DNA of 64,000 bases from Haliclona indistincta (lineage: Eukaryota > Porifera > Demospongiae > Haplosclerida > Chalinidae), in the NCBI GenBank assembly GCA_964017065.1, contig OZ024788.1, positions 4,170,887 through 4,234,886 on the forward strand, read 5' to 3'. The notes under the pieces are model-generated. The model saw nothing but the letters and a program-made list of their open reading frames with translations. It was not told the origin of the DNA and searched no databases. The first letter of the stretch is position 1. Every line of letters starts with the position of its first letter. Below are positions 43,336 through 55,374 of this stretch, piece after piece. Made by a program: the position numbers and the translations under genes.

Positions 43336-44345
43336 AATGAACAGATTTCACAAAACCCTCGGCGTGTTGCACATAGTACAGTTAGCACCTTAGTTATGGT
43401 TTGCAGAAGGAGTTTTGCAGCTACAGCCTGCTAACCAGAGTAGGTAGCCATTGCTCATGGCTTTGATAGGCTTTTTCTTGAGATGTCTACGCACCCCCAA
43501 AGCTGTCCTGCAGTTTAGATAGAATCTACAAGTACCTAGGTAGTCAACTATGGGCGCTTTTGTCGTCAGAGAGGTCAAAGACGGCCGTCAAGGTGAGCCA
43601 GCCATACATAACTCGAGAACGAAAGCACTTTAGCAAAATCCACGAGTCACATTGCAAGCCATTGTCATGATAAGCCTGTTCATACCTTTACCGAGTTTCA
43701 GAAGTGAGCGATGGTCTCTGCAGCTCGATGGACAGAACGAACGAATGAACAGATTTCACGAAACCCTCGGCGTGTTGCACAATGTGGAGTTAGCTCCTTA
43801 GTTATAGTTTGCAGAAGGAGCTTTGCAGCTAAAGCCAACCTGTTTGCTATTGAAACTGTACAGGTAAACAGAAGACAGCAAAGTGCTGACCACAACCGAG
43901 ACAAGGTGTGTCAAGTGGGCGTGACCGTGAACACTGACTAGCCCGGACTAGCCATTGCTGGCCTTTTCTTGAGATGTCTACGCACCCCCAGAGCTGTCCT
44001 GCAGTATAGATGGAATCTACAAGTACCTAGGTAGTCAACTATGGGCGCTTTTGTCGTCAGAGAGGTCAAAGACGGCCGTCAAGGTGAGCCAGCTATAACT
44101 CGAGAACGAAAGCACTTTAGCAAAATTCACGAGTCACATTGCAAGCCATTGTCATGCTAAGCCTGTTCATACCATTACCGAGTTTCAGAAGTGAGCGATG
44201 GTCTCTGCAGCTCATTGGACAGAATGAACGAACGAACGACTGACAAACCAAGTACCGTAACCCTCGCGCATGCGCCGAGGGTTAATGAGTGAGTGAACGA
44301 CAAAGCAAGTACCGTAACCCTCGCGCATGCGCCGAGGGTTAATAA
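43336..44345. repeat. tandem ~400-490-bp duplication plus two 57-bp-spaced palindromic repeats
   Basis: Unit 1 (~43336-43740) and unit 2 (~43741-44230) share GAACAGATTTCAC, CCCTCGGCGTG, GAGATGTCTACGCACCCCCA and GTGAGCGATGGTCTCTGCAG. They are followed by two copies (44249-44286 and 44306-44343) of CAAGTACCGTAACCCTCGC continuing GCATGCGCCGAGGG, which contain a GCGCATGCGC core resembling an NRF-1 site. A single diverged unit lies at 20470-20640. Confidence 0.75.
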
Positions 44346-44349
44346 GTCT

Positions 44350-45140
44350 GTTCTACAGTATGAGTTGACTATGATGATCATTAATGCACTAAAAAACTTG
44401 CTGTCACTGTCAAAGGTCAATGTATTGCAGTGAAAATCATGTTACCTCAGAATCACCTGCATTCACTGGGCTCAGGCTCATTGTGGGCGTATGCTTCTAT
44501 TTAATAAATTTTGGCTGTGCAACTGAGTAGGAAAATAATAAATAGCTATTTATCGTAATTTAAAACAGCAAAAAGCTCATGAATTGCAACTATATAACTT
44601 GCAATTGTGCATGCTGGTTAATCTATCTACTAACCTCAAATCAGTATAGTGCTAAAACACCATGTGAAACATTATTATTATGTACGAACATGGGCTTGCA
44701 GTAATGCTACTTGAAGTAGAAGCCATACTAGCTTACTTGGTGGAAATAAAACTCAGTTCTTTTATGTTTCAATGATATTCAAAGCATTTTACACAATAGT
44801 CATGGAATCACACATTCACTCATGTATTTCCTATACATGCATACTAGGTAGGCATGACATAAGCTATGGCTAACTATCAGTAACTGCATTCACTCCATCT
44901 CTTGCGGCAGTGAATTACTAACATAATCTTATTCTAATTGTCATTGCAATTGATAGCTGCTGTTTGGTTGTTTCTGGTCTGTGTTAATGCATATTTTCAC
45001 AATAATTATTAGTGATCTTGACATTTTCTTCATCAGGTCTATTGTACTGTGTGTTTGGTTGTGAATCAAAGCATCTTGCTTGTACTAACCTGTTAAAAAT
45101 GATCAACGCCTAGGTCTGAATGGTAAAGATAACGTCTTAC
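44350..45140. other. intergenic sequence without recognisable gene
   Basis: AT-rich; no exon, RNA gene or bounded element recognised. Confidence 0.4.
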
Positions 45141-45305
45141 TTACCGCGAACTACTTTTACAAATAGCATGATGGTCACTGCCCCCAATGTAACCTGAGAG
45201 ATAACAGCTGTCATATATACAACAACTGCAAGACAAAAGCAATTGAAGTTGCTGCAGTGAGAAATTATATACACTTACCTGCATGTAGGTGCATGTGAAG
45301 TAGGT

Positions 45306-45626
45306 TCATTTCCAACAGCTTGTGGAGTTTCTCTCATAATTACAACAGGTGATGCTATAGTCAGTCATTCCCTGTGGTCCTCTATCTCCTTTCTCTCCTT
45401 TTGGTCCAACTTGAGAAGGACCTGTACTACCCTTTGGGCCTTGCACACCAGGAACTCCAGGCACTCCAACGGCCCCAGGCAGACCCATCACTCCTTTCTG
45501 TCCATTTTGTCCTTTCAGTGTTGAGGGAGGTGCATTCTGCCTCTTTGTAATTATTTTTTAACTTTGATCAGGCAGTCCAGGATCTCCTTTCAACATTTGC
45601 CTATCACCAGCTGCCTCTTCATGGGG
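45306..45626 (-). CDS. collagen-like Gly-X-Y fragment
   Basis: The frame 45306-45536 contains about 15 Gly-X-Y triplets ([32 protein letters not shown]) followed by a Cys-containing tail ([16 protein letters not shown]) and a stop. Just upstream, 45563-45626 adds KGDPGLPD after a CAG acceptor. The two parts are joined only if a 26-bp intron is spliced, shorter than any other intron here, so a frameshift or mis-join is possible. On the same strand further on, 45148-45222 could encode a hydrophobic helix, but in a frame the collagen stop precludes. Short-chain collagens are common in sponges; this one may be a partial or decaying gene. Confidence 0.5.
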
Positions 45627-45639
45627 CTGAAATGATTAA

Positions 45640-47130
45640 GCTGCACTTCATTTTGAATATCACATTCACAAGCATCGAGAATTTTTGAACTACATGTATA
45701 ATTACTATAAACGGATGTACTATAAACAGTCAACACAAAACAAACTCAAACAAAACAATGTGCATGGGCAGAATGAGTACTTGTTAAAAGTTCAAAGCCC
45801 TATTCAATAGTGAACTGTTGTGTACAAAATCACAAAATTTCAATGCAACCCTTAACATTAATTTTCTAGAACTCATACTTATAAATGCAGTATGTTTATC
45901 ATGAATTCTCATAGTAATCATCAACAGGATTCTAGTTAATTACTATAATAGGCTCGAATCTTCTAGCTCTGCGGTCTTGCACTCCGTAGCTAAGGTACCT
46001 TCCTGTTGGGGTGTCGCTGGTAGCAATGGACAGGTGACTCATAATTATTCTCATGGTATTTTCATCAATAGCTGCTGCTTCAGAGTTTTTATTCGAGTGT
46101 ATTCTACACTTGTGCGTCCTAAATGGTTTAATGAGTCTTTGTCTGTGTGGATTTATCCTTGTTATTTTTTAGACATTTATCTGAATCATCATCATCGGGT
46201 TCATCACATCTATTGTCATGTCGTTCATATTGTCCTGTTACAAACTATTTTTGTAATTTTAACACCGAAGTTCATTGTGGTTGTTCAGCACATAAAGTGT
46301 GCTAAGACTTTGTGATGCACTGAGGACAAGTCAGTACCATGCAGACAACCATTAAAAATTTGCCCGGTGATGCTAACGTGCAGTAATGTGATGCAACTAA
46401 GGAGAGGGACCATAAATTATACAGAAATAAATTATTATACATTAACCACTGTAGCATCAAAATGTACTGTTTCTGTAGTATTACATGTATTGCAGCAAAA
46501 TTAATTATGACTGATTGTCAAATTATATTGTTTTTCTGTGTGCACACATAGGCCTCTCATCAGTTTCAAGCTGGAAACTTACTACACAAGGCAGTAACAG
46601 AACTGAGACAATAAGTTACTGCTAATAGAGAGTCTGTCATGTTATAGAAAGCTTGAGAGAGACATTGAACTGAGAGCACCGAATTCTAGGAGTGCATTAC
46701 AACAGAAATAGCCCTTAGTATCAGGCTAATGACTGCTGGAGTGAATGCATGAGAAAGATGTCAATCTTGCTTGAATATACATAATATAGACCACTCATCA
46801 GAACAAGCCGTTCTCAGAGGACAGCTCTTACAAAGACGACAGCTCAGAATTATAAAAACAATGAAAATTATGAGAATAAAAAGTGAAAGATGGAGTGAGA
46901 CTGAGTATGACTAGAAGGAGACTTAAGACAGGGACAGTCTACACTTAGTCTGACTAGATAGCGATACTTTTAATTTCTTAGCAGCAGATGATAGAATTTA
47001 TCAAAAGGTTATCAAGTCAATACATACATGGTTCAGCTATTGCTTAGAGAAATCATATTTTTGAAAGTGCATGGGTAAAAAAACAAAATTAATGGAGTTA
47101 ATTATGGAGTAAATTAAGTTAGGAGTACAA
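45640..47130. other. intergenic, including the duplicated NLR 3' flank
   Basis: From about 46440 to 47130 the sequence is collinear with 54690-55260 (shared GACCTCTCATCAG-type segment, TACTACACAAGGCAGTAACA, GAACAAGCCGTTCTCAGAGG). This is the 3' flank of the duplicated NLR unit. A short acidic frame on the minus strand (~46150-46235, CDEPDDDDSDKC) after a CAG acceptor is exon-like but unassigned. Confidence 0.5.
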
Positions 47131-47139
47131 GTTTCAGGT

Positions 47140-47530
47140 TCTGATCTTGGTTTTTCATTTTTCTGCTTCTTCTACTAAAGAGAGTGGTTCATATTCCTCG
47201 TCGTTATTCTGTTCGTCAATTTCTGTTAGATGATTATAAGAAGTCAGCAAGTCCACTGGTACTAGCTGAGGTTATGAACGAAAAGGACTGAAAAATTTGT
47301 GTCTCCAATTTTTTCTTTGCTAATTACTGAGATTTATCAGTTCAATCCGGTTGATAGTTTGCATAACATAGCATTATTATTGATCTTTATATATACGTAT
47401 TTCACAACATTAAATGAGTGAATTCGCTCCAGTGCACATATAAGCATTGGAAATTTTTCAAGAGTCATGTGGATGAGAGCATGATCTTCTAAGCATGAAG
47501 AAAAATTAATGATGATCAAGTTCCGCTGTT
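47140..47530 (-). pseudogene. third NLR copy: C-terminal remnant
   Basis: Collinear at DNA level with the 3' end of the NLR exons (compare 55520-55800: AAAGAGAGTG, ATGATTATAAGA, GTCCACTGGTACTAGCTGAG, GAATTCGCTCCAG-like), but it has frameshifts and stops and lacks the NACHT part. It lies inside the 3' flank of the NLR at 47681, so a partial tandem duplication was left behind there. Confidence 0.75.
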
Positions 47531-47680
47531 CTGTTAACCAAATAAAAATGAAAAGTGCATGGGTACAAAGTGTAGACAAATTGTTGATTACAATTATGGG
47601 TGCAAGTTAATGGAGTGTCACACATCTACTGTAACAGTATATAAAACTAAAAATTCTCCCTTATCAAGATTTTCTTCTAA

Positions 47681-50600
47681 TCAGTCTAATTCATCATCAT
47701 GCTTCACTGACTGCAGCACAGCACATGGTCTCGATTCCAAAGCTCTTCGCTCATTTTCTTGTGATTGCAGCTGTTGTTTTCTTTGCTCACGTTTTGCTCT
47801 TTGCATGCGCACTATTATTGATAGCACAAGCTTCAGGTTCTCATCGTGATTTTGAGCTTCTTCTACCAAAGACAGCATATCAGATTCCTCTTCAACGTCA
47901 CTCTCCTCATCTTCCTCTGCTACAAATTGACTAGAGGTCGGCATGTCTGTTGGTACTAGCTGAGAAAATTCTTGATTCGATGTCAATGAACGAAGAGGTT
48001 TGAAGAATTTATGAAGTATATCTTTAAGTTGTTCTTTGCTAACTAAAAAATTTATCAGTTCAATGCTGTTGATAGCTCGTATAACATGGTCAAAACCCAA
48101 ATCTGTTAGCATTATGCGTTCATTGCATTTCACAATCTTCAATGAGTGAATTTGCTCCAGAGCACTAACCAGTTCATTCACTTTATACGCATTTAAAGAA
48201 ACTTTGTACCAGCAGAAACTCTCAAGACTGGTGCTTTGACGCAAACTAGTACAGAAGTCGCTAAACTTTAAACCTGACATTCGGCTGCAATACTTCATAA
48301 ACAGTATGTTGACGAGAGTGCTGATATTTGGCAAGACAAGAGAGGGTATTAATGATGCACTTCCCACGCCCTGTAGCCAGACTGTTTTAAGTGATGGGCA
48401 ATGTAGTTCTGGTATAGATACTGCAGCTGGTAACTCACCTTCAGCTCTATACGTGTGTACCACAAGTGCTTTTAGTGATGTAGTAAGTTTCAGTAGATTA
48501 TCAAGCATTGGGAAAATTTGCTTTATACTCTCAAGCCTCATGCGGAGGAGAGCAAGACCTTCTAAGGACGGAAAGAGTTTCGACATTGAGCGACCAAGTT
48601 CTGCTGTTGCATCTTCTTGATGAATATTTGTTAACCAAATCCATGTGACCGTCCCACACGAAGATTTGTTTGAGGCAAACCTGTCAAAATGTTGCACAAA
48701 TTTGTCTAATATTGAAATGCTCTCGAATTGAAGACTCCATTGTGATTTTGGATCACTGTTAGCAACACACCAGGCAGTAACAAAGCATTCTAGTGGATTA
48801 GTGATAGAGGGAACAATGTTTTCGCTAGTGAAAAGTTGAGTAGTGAGTTCATGAGACTGAGTTTCAAACAGCATCTGAAAGAAATACGGATTGCATTTTT
48901 TTCTGTTCATAGTGGCAGCTACTATTGAAGCAATATCAATATCAAAAAATTCAAGTGCTGTAGCAATGTTAAGACCAAGATTATCTTCGTCAGCCACCAT
49001 ATTGTCTGCAGATTTCAGAGATTTATTCAATAGCTCAATAGGAACCAAAGAGAGCTTAGTGAGACCAGACAGAAAGTAAAGAGCTGGCCAAAAATAACCT
49101 GTAGTTATTCCATCCCTAACAAGCGTGTCAAGAGGAAACAGGCTCGTCTCACTAACCAGTCTAACCATATCCTCTGGACCCATTCTAGACCAATGCAAAG
49201 CGGCTAAATATTCCTGTAGGGTCAGGTGTAAAAAGCAGTAAGACACTGTGCTACCAAACATTAACTCCTCTTCTGCACTTTGCATAAGACCCATGTGATC
49301 ACATGGAATGTTATCAAATATAAACTGTTTCTTCTCCAAACCCTCTGCTGCTAACTGGGACAGCTTCCAAAATTGTTCCTGTACCACTGAGGGCATGTCC
49401 GACAATTTCGTAATTTTCTTTTTACACTTGCTGTAGTCCGGGTGATCATTGATGTAGCGAATCAGTGAGCTGAGTAGTACGTCTGTGTAAAGCTGTGTCA
49501 GTGTAGTGGGAGCATAGGCTTTGCCTTTGTTCTCTCTCCATTTTTCAATGTACAAACCAGTGATTATAGCGCATTGAAGAGGAATGTACATAATGGAGGA
49601 CACAAATGGGTTCGACTCTATGTATGATTTAAAGTCGGGCAATATTTTGGGACGCTTCTGGCAGGCTATTTCCACATATGCCTTTATATCATTGTCCTTG
49701 AAACCAACTACTTCTACATGTTGATCAACACTTTTTCTAAATTCAGAAGATAAACTATCACTGGCTAGTGGTCGACTGGTCACCATAATCGATGCTCTAG
49801 GCAGACACTCTCCTATTAGCAGTTGATTCAATATGCTACCATCAGTTCTATGATCTTCTGATAACTCGTCATATCCTTCTAGAACCAGAAAAACACCTCG
49901 ACCATCTACGGATGTCACATGATCAAAAACCTCCCGTTTGATGCTATCATTGTCATGATGAAAAAGATCAAACAAGCTTGTTGCCTCTCGCACCCTCTTT
50001 TTACGTAATTGCAGCATAAGAACAATATCTCTATCTTTCAGCATCTTGCCCTCTGCCCATTGGCGGCATAGCTCCCATGATAACATTGTTTTTCCTATTC
50101 CCGGGCTACCTTCTACCAAAATGTGTTGTGCTACAGACTGATCCTCACTTCTACCTAAGTCCTCCATCTCCATTGGTTTCTTTTTCTTTTTTAATGTAGC
50201 AATGTCTCCATACAGCTGCAACAAAAGACATTCGGATTTGAATTCGTCGTCTTCTTCCTCTTCCACCTCCTCATTGCTGACCAGGTTGAGGTGAATAAAG
50301 TCTTTTGGTTGGACTATAAACTTTTCTTTGAGTTCCGGTGATTTTTTGGTGTAGAAATACTTGAGGTAGTCAATGTACTTCTGGACGGCAGGAGAGTGTG
50401 GAATACCAGCTGGTGATATAGTGGGAGGGGGAGCAGGTTGATCTGAGAGAGGATGAAATAGAGGGTTGAGTGCAAATCATTGCATTAAGCACATGTGCTT
50501 TATAATCCAAAGTAAGGAACTATTATGTACACCCAGGAATACAGTCTGAAACCTTATTGGATCAAAATTTCTACTCCCTAATGGTGTGTTTAAATAGATA

Positions 50601-53536
50601 GTGGCATGATGGCCAAAAATGGAGAAAAGTTTGCGGATTCACCACAGTGTTTTACTGTGTTTACACGACTCCATTTTCAATGTTTCGCTAGGGAAGTTAT
50701 TAACCAATTGGAATGTTGGTGTGGCCATGATGGTGCTTTTAGGTGAAGCAAAATGTACTGCCTTCATTGTCATTGCGTAAACAAAATGCGTATCCACAAA
50801 CTTTCAAAAAAGTTTGTGCTTTCATGCATTTCAGTTGAAAGGGTCGCCTTGTAAATTTCAGCCTAAATTTAGGTTCACTGTACATGTACCTAAAACAAAT
50901 CAGCAAATCTCCGCAGTCATCATTTACTCTGTGTTGTATTCTGGCTTTGTTTACACAGCAGTTATTATGAATAGTATTATCAATAATGAATTATAATTAT
51001 TAATAACACAATAACTTGTAGCCAGGTCATATGAAAACCCACGGGTCATAAATGAGAAATAATTATAACCCGGCAACTGGGCAATCTGATTGGTCAAACA
51101 CTCGTAGCTATGCTATAATGTCAGATAATTTGTTATGGCCCCTGCGCCCGTGTGTTAGGAACTAATTAAAATAAGTATACCATGCATAAGATGATCTCCA
51201 GTGAACACATCTGTTAACATGAAAATAACCAGAAAAAGTGTACTGAAAAACGTGGCTTTGTCAAAATTACTTGACCGACACCTTAATGTAATCTTAAAAG
51301 ACAGTCCATCACTCACCTAGTGCTACTGTGATCCTATTAGCAACAAGTCTCAGTGCAGGTTGATCATCCACTGCCTTGCAGAACACTCTCACCACTCGTG
51401 CTGCTCTAGGGTCAGCTTTCATTGCTTTCTCCACTGCATTCAGAATTCGTGTGGCCTTGTCAATATCATCTGTATGAGTGAGTGTAGATAGTCTGGTTTT
51501 TTCAGTAGTACCGATCAGATCTTCGGCATAGAGGACTGGTATCAGTGTATGCGGACTAGTCATGGCTTCCACTAGTTGATCAAAGTGTGCACGGAACACC
51601 TCGTACACAGCAGAGTTATCATCAGCAACTGCACCAAAGAAGACAGACTCAATATAACCAAATTTTCATTCTTACCTTTTCCTGGTCCGGGATTCTTCTC
51701 AATGTCTCCTGACAGCATAAGCTTGGTCCTGCTAACCACACCTTTAGAATAAAGGACTGGTATCGGTGGAACTGCTCTAAGGTGATGAGTGGTGTTTCCA
51801 TTAGCAGCTAAAGAGACACCGAGGCTCCATCATAGCAATACTAATAATAAAGACTCACTTGTCACGAGAACGACTGGATTTACTAATGATAAAGTGGCTG
51901 ATTGAATGCAGTATTTTTCAATTGCATCATCGAAGAACATCAGCTGGATTTCTCTAGCCAGATCTATTATGCATGATTTAAAATATTATTTACATCACTG
52001 ATCATAAATTATTCTATACCAAATGATGTGATTATTCCCATCAAGTAGAGTACTGGTATGATTAGTGTTCGATAAGTCATTGCTCTCATGTGAGCATAGA
52101 ACACATCCAGTTCATATCCAGTAGCAACAGCAACTGTGAAGGATAAGACAATGTGTTACCATCTTATCACAACACAGGTAATTTTTATTATTCCACCTCT
52201 GTGTACACAAGGAAATACATTATAGGTCTTCATACTTTAGGTTCAGTTTCACAAACTTAATGTCCACTTAATTGTGATAACAAAGTGAGAATTAGTTAGT
52301 AACCTTTGTGGTACTATATGGCAGTCCTTTAAGATCAAAGGAACAGTGGGGACGGATATAATAGTATAATTATTTCCTGCAGTAGGGAATTCACCATTAC
52401 ACCCACCAGTTAGGTATACAGAGTAAATCCCTGATGGTTGTGAGATCATCATACCTTCACTATTCAAAATACTAAAAACAGTATTTTAAGATCATATTTT
52501 TTAGTCAGACCAGTAATCAAGTTCTGCACAATACATTGTAGGGAGAATCCTCGAATGAGTTAGAGTGCAGCATGCTACCGCCATTGAGCCACGCCTTACA
52601 GTGGAACATTTGCTATGCATTGGAAAATCACGTGCGCATAGTAACAGCCAAAAAATCATGAGTGCATACTATTGCTTCCAAACTCCTCTGCATAAGCAAA
52701 TTCCTATGGTGTGTATACCATTCACACTAGGTAATGTAATGATAAACCCGAGGGCATATGGTATACTCACCTGGTAGGCATGGAATAAGTAATACTTTCA
52801 TATACTATCATAATCTAGTAGGTTAGACTGTGTAAAACTGTTTTTCCTAGAACTTCAATCACTGGTATTCTATTGTCCAATAAACACTGTTTTACTGGCT
52901 TCTCTACTACACCTGCACAAACTGATTAGCATTCATAATTGATTTAGCTGAACACACATGTGGTCACACTTCATAGTCTTACTACAGGCTGGACATAAAA
53001 AACCATGCAGAGACAAGCTGTCCGCTCACAGAAAATAGAAACCGTGCTGGTATTCACTCACTTGTCTCTAGGCTGGGGATAGCTATTAATGATGAAGTGA
53101 CGGGTTGAACACAGTAGTCACACCCTACTTCACTAGACAATCCAAGCTGCAAGTCTTTGCTAACCAGACCTATTATTAGAGAAGGTAAAAGTTAATCTGC
53201 AGTCGCGTGAAATACTGATAGATACTCAGTACGATAATATTCTATGTAGTATAATACTACATACAGACACATGAAGTATAGTACTATGCAGCACTAACTT
53301 TTCTCCAGCATGCCAGTATTCACTAGCGAGGCAGCTGGCTGCGGAATGTAGTGGTATTGCCCTCCACTAGACAGCACTAGCAGGATAACCACTATTTCTA
53401 TAGTGATCGTAGTCAGTGCCAGCAACAGCGACCAACTGGCTCCATCTGGTCGTAACACTTTAGCTCTTCTACCGCTTGGACCAACACGGACACGATGGAG
53501 ACCGATCCTGGCTCGCCAGGTCGCGATATCAATCAT
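47681..53536 (-). CDS. NLR gene 1: membrane leader - 2A - CARD-like - NACHT - LRR-like
   Basis: Seven exons: 53299-53536, 53062-53169, 52020-52133, 51859-51963, 51676-51807, 51317-51628, 47681-50442 (1256 codons; every intron GT-AG, every junction phase 1). Residues 1-35 are Arg-rich; 36-55 form a hydrophobic helix (LLLALTTITIEIVVILLVL). Residues 80-232 are the repeated-exon leader ending in the 2A motif D223-P230. Residues 233-336 are a CARD/death-fold exon (FRAHFDQLVEAM, LIPVLY, RILNAVE). After a Pro-rich linker (337-350) comes NACHT, with Walker A GSPGIGKT 448-455, Walker B VFLVLEGYDEL 520-530 and a TSRPLA sensor. LHLTLQEYLAALHW marks the winged-helix/HD2 part. The C-terminal ~400 residues have degenerate LRR-like spacing and a charged end. 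NLRs are cytosolic innate immune sensors. The ATG is chosen because it is conserved in three copies. Confidence 0.85.
51676..51807 (-). other. 2A ribosome-skipping exon of NLR gene 1
   Basis: The exon ends LMLSGDIEKNPGP-GK. The core D-I-E-K-N-P-G-P is encoded by 51706 down to 51683 (residues 223-230), preceded by the hydrophobic/basic stretch VVSRTKLMLSG that active 2A sequences usually have. In 2A peptides the ribosome fails to join the last Gly and Pro and continues, yielding two proteins. Here the break would fall between G229 and P230, leaving the downstream product to start Pro-Gly-Lys just before the CARD-like exon. Confidence 0.85.
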
Positions 53537-53559
53537 TTTTTGCAACAGAACGGCAAAGG

Positions 53560-53720
53560 ACACTGCAACCCAGACCATATGCGGTTTCCGAAGATATTGC
53601 ACAAAGCGGAAGTATGATTTTGACCAATCAAATTCACTTCTCATCACGGATAGTCACGTGTATCCAACTTAGATTGGCCAAAGTCATACTTCCGCTTTGG
53701 CTCGTTTATTCAGTATGGAA
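53560..53720 (-). promoter_or_regulatory. NLR gene 1 promoter candidate
   Basis: An inverted pair, CAAAGCGGAAGTATGA at 53594 and TCATACTTCCGCTTTG ending at ~53699, carries ETS-type CGGAAGT cores and CCAAT/ATTGG boxes on both arms. It lies 60-165 bp upstream of the start codon. NLR gene 2 lacks this palindrome and has GCGCATGCG instead, so the two paralogues may be regulated differently. Confidence 0.4.
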
Positions 53721-53850
53721 TGCCCATAATTATGCATGGAATGCCATGCATGCATATGGGCGCGGCCGGCCGGCCATAGCGATCTCATATTCGGACACTT
53801 GCTCGATAACTTGCAAGCACTCTACCACTACAGCTGATTGCAACAAACTT

Positions 53851-53967
53851 GACTCTCAGTTTTGACAAACAGAATCATAATTATTTGTGGTTAACACCAC
53901 ACCTCTATTTGTGGTGTTGACCACAAATTAACAGTCCTCGTAATCTGTTTGTCAAAACTGAGAGTCC
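53851..53967. repeat. hairpin repeat in the NLR spacer
   Basis: ACTCTCAGTTTTGACAAACAG and the inverse CTGTTTGTCAAAACTGAGAGT bound an inner TTTGTGGT/ACCACAAA stem. A diverged, partly deleted version lies at ~63075-63175, marking the duplicated spacer. Confidence 0.75.
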
Positions 53968-55374
53968 AATTTGCTGCTATCAGCTGTACAGCAATCAAAC
54001 TTGGCTGAACACTCTTCCCCCATACTATCATTATCAGGAGTATGCAGTTTGTAGCCGATCTGTTGTCCACAGTAGAGGCAAAACACCGTGGTGGTCCGAA
54101 GATGCAGATGAGTCTTCAAACAACTGATTACATTTTTCTTCCGGCGTTACTTTTCACTGGACTGGATCACTGAACTGGACTCATGAGTAATGTAATTTGT
54201 AAACATAATTATGCATTCTAGAAGAAGAATGAGGACAGAATAGCTGTGTTGACATCAACGGAGGTGTGTGGAGTAGCTAAAATGCCAGTTTACTTATCTT
54301 TTGCCGATAAACAAGCCACTGGGAATGATTCCTAATGTTGCCATCAGCGACAATACAGTGGAGCCTCACAAATCTTGACATCCAAAAAAGTTTTTCTGGT
54401 TATCTACTAGGTGTCATGGTCTGCACTTCATGGTGAAAATGCACATAATGAAAATGCACATAAAACACATTGTGTTCCTGTGCAGCACAAGGGTCCATTA
54501 TTTTGTCCTTATTTTAGAGGTTCGTAGTAGTTAATCTTAGACAGATAACCTTTATGTTTTAGCAGTCATAGGGATTTTTGTGATAGTGACTTTTCTATCA
54601 GCAAACAACAAATAAACAGAAATCGTAACTTCTATATTAAGTTATCAACCTCCTTGATGTCAACACAGAGCAGAGCTACAGTGAACAGAACTAGCATCAT
54701 ACTTTACTGTTTCTTGTAGTATTGCAGGAATTTATGATCGATTGCGACTGTCAAAGATATGTTGTCCTGTGTGCACATGTAGACCTCTCATCAGTTCCCA
54801 GAGCGGGACACTTACTACACAAGGCAGTAACAGGAACGATCAATTAATTTTACTGCTATAGAAAGTATTGTTATAGAAAGCTTGAGAGAGAGAGCACTGA
54901 ATTATAGGAGTGCATTTCCAGCAGAATTTTCTCTGGGTATCAGGGTAATGGCTGCTGCAGTGAATGCACAAGAAAGATCCTGCTTGAATACACATGACTC
55001 ATCAGAACAAGCCGTTCTCAGAGGACAGCTCTTACAAAGACAATAAAAAATTATGAGAATAAAACGTATAAGATGGAGTGGGACTGAACATCCATGACTA
55101 GAAGGAGTCTTAAGACAGGGATAGTTTACACTTAGTCTGACTAGATAGCGATATTTTTCTTAGCAGGAGATGATAATATCAAAATTTTATTAGCTCAATG
55201 CACACACGGTTCAGCTATTGCTTAGTGAAATCACATTTTTACAAAATTAATGAAAAGTGCATGGGTAGAAATACAAAACTTTAATAGTCTAAGAGCTATG
55301 GAGTAAGTTAGGATGCATGAAAGTAAGGGAGTGTTACACATAACTATAAGTATAAAATTATCATTCTCTTCTTT
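53968..55374. other. spacer between the NLR genes
   Basis: 53968-54065 is the spacer segment repeated at 63200-63286 (AGTATGCAGTTTGTAGCCGAT). 54690-55260 is the 3' flank of NLR gene 2, repeated at 46440-47130. A possible poly(A) signal for NLR gene 2 (AATAAA on the minus strand) lies at about 55186-55191. Nothing is recognised between 54070 and 54690. Confidence 0.55.

Noticed and set aside
43336..44345. CRISPR-like array
   Set aside because: Two long tandem units and two short repeats only, eukaryotic context, no spacer regularity.
46150..46235. Acidic frame (CDEPDDDDSDKC) as a separate gene
   Set aside because: An acceptor is present but no convincing donor or partner exon; left as a note only.
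51683..51706. Idea that the 2A motif comes from an integrated virus
   Set aside because: It is embedded in a host exon with conserved splice sites and phases in two paralogues, with no viral replication or capsid sequence nearby.
52249..52467. Possible extra NLR exon in intron 2 of gene 1 (72-codon frame)
   Set aside because: The collinear stretch in gene 2 (~60340-60480) is disrupted and the flanking exons already join in phase without it.
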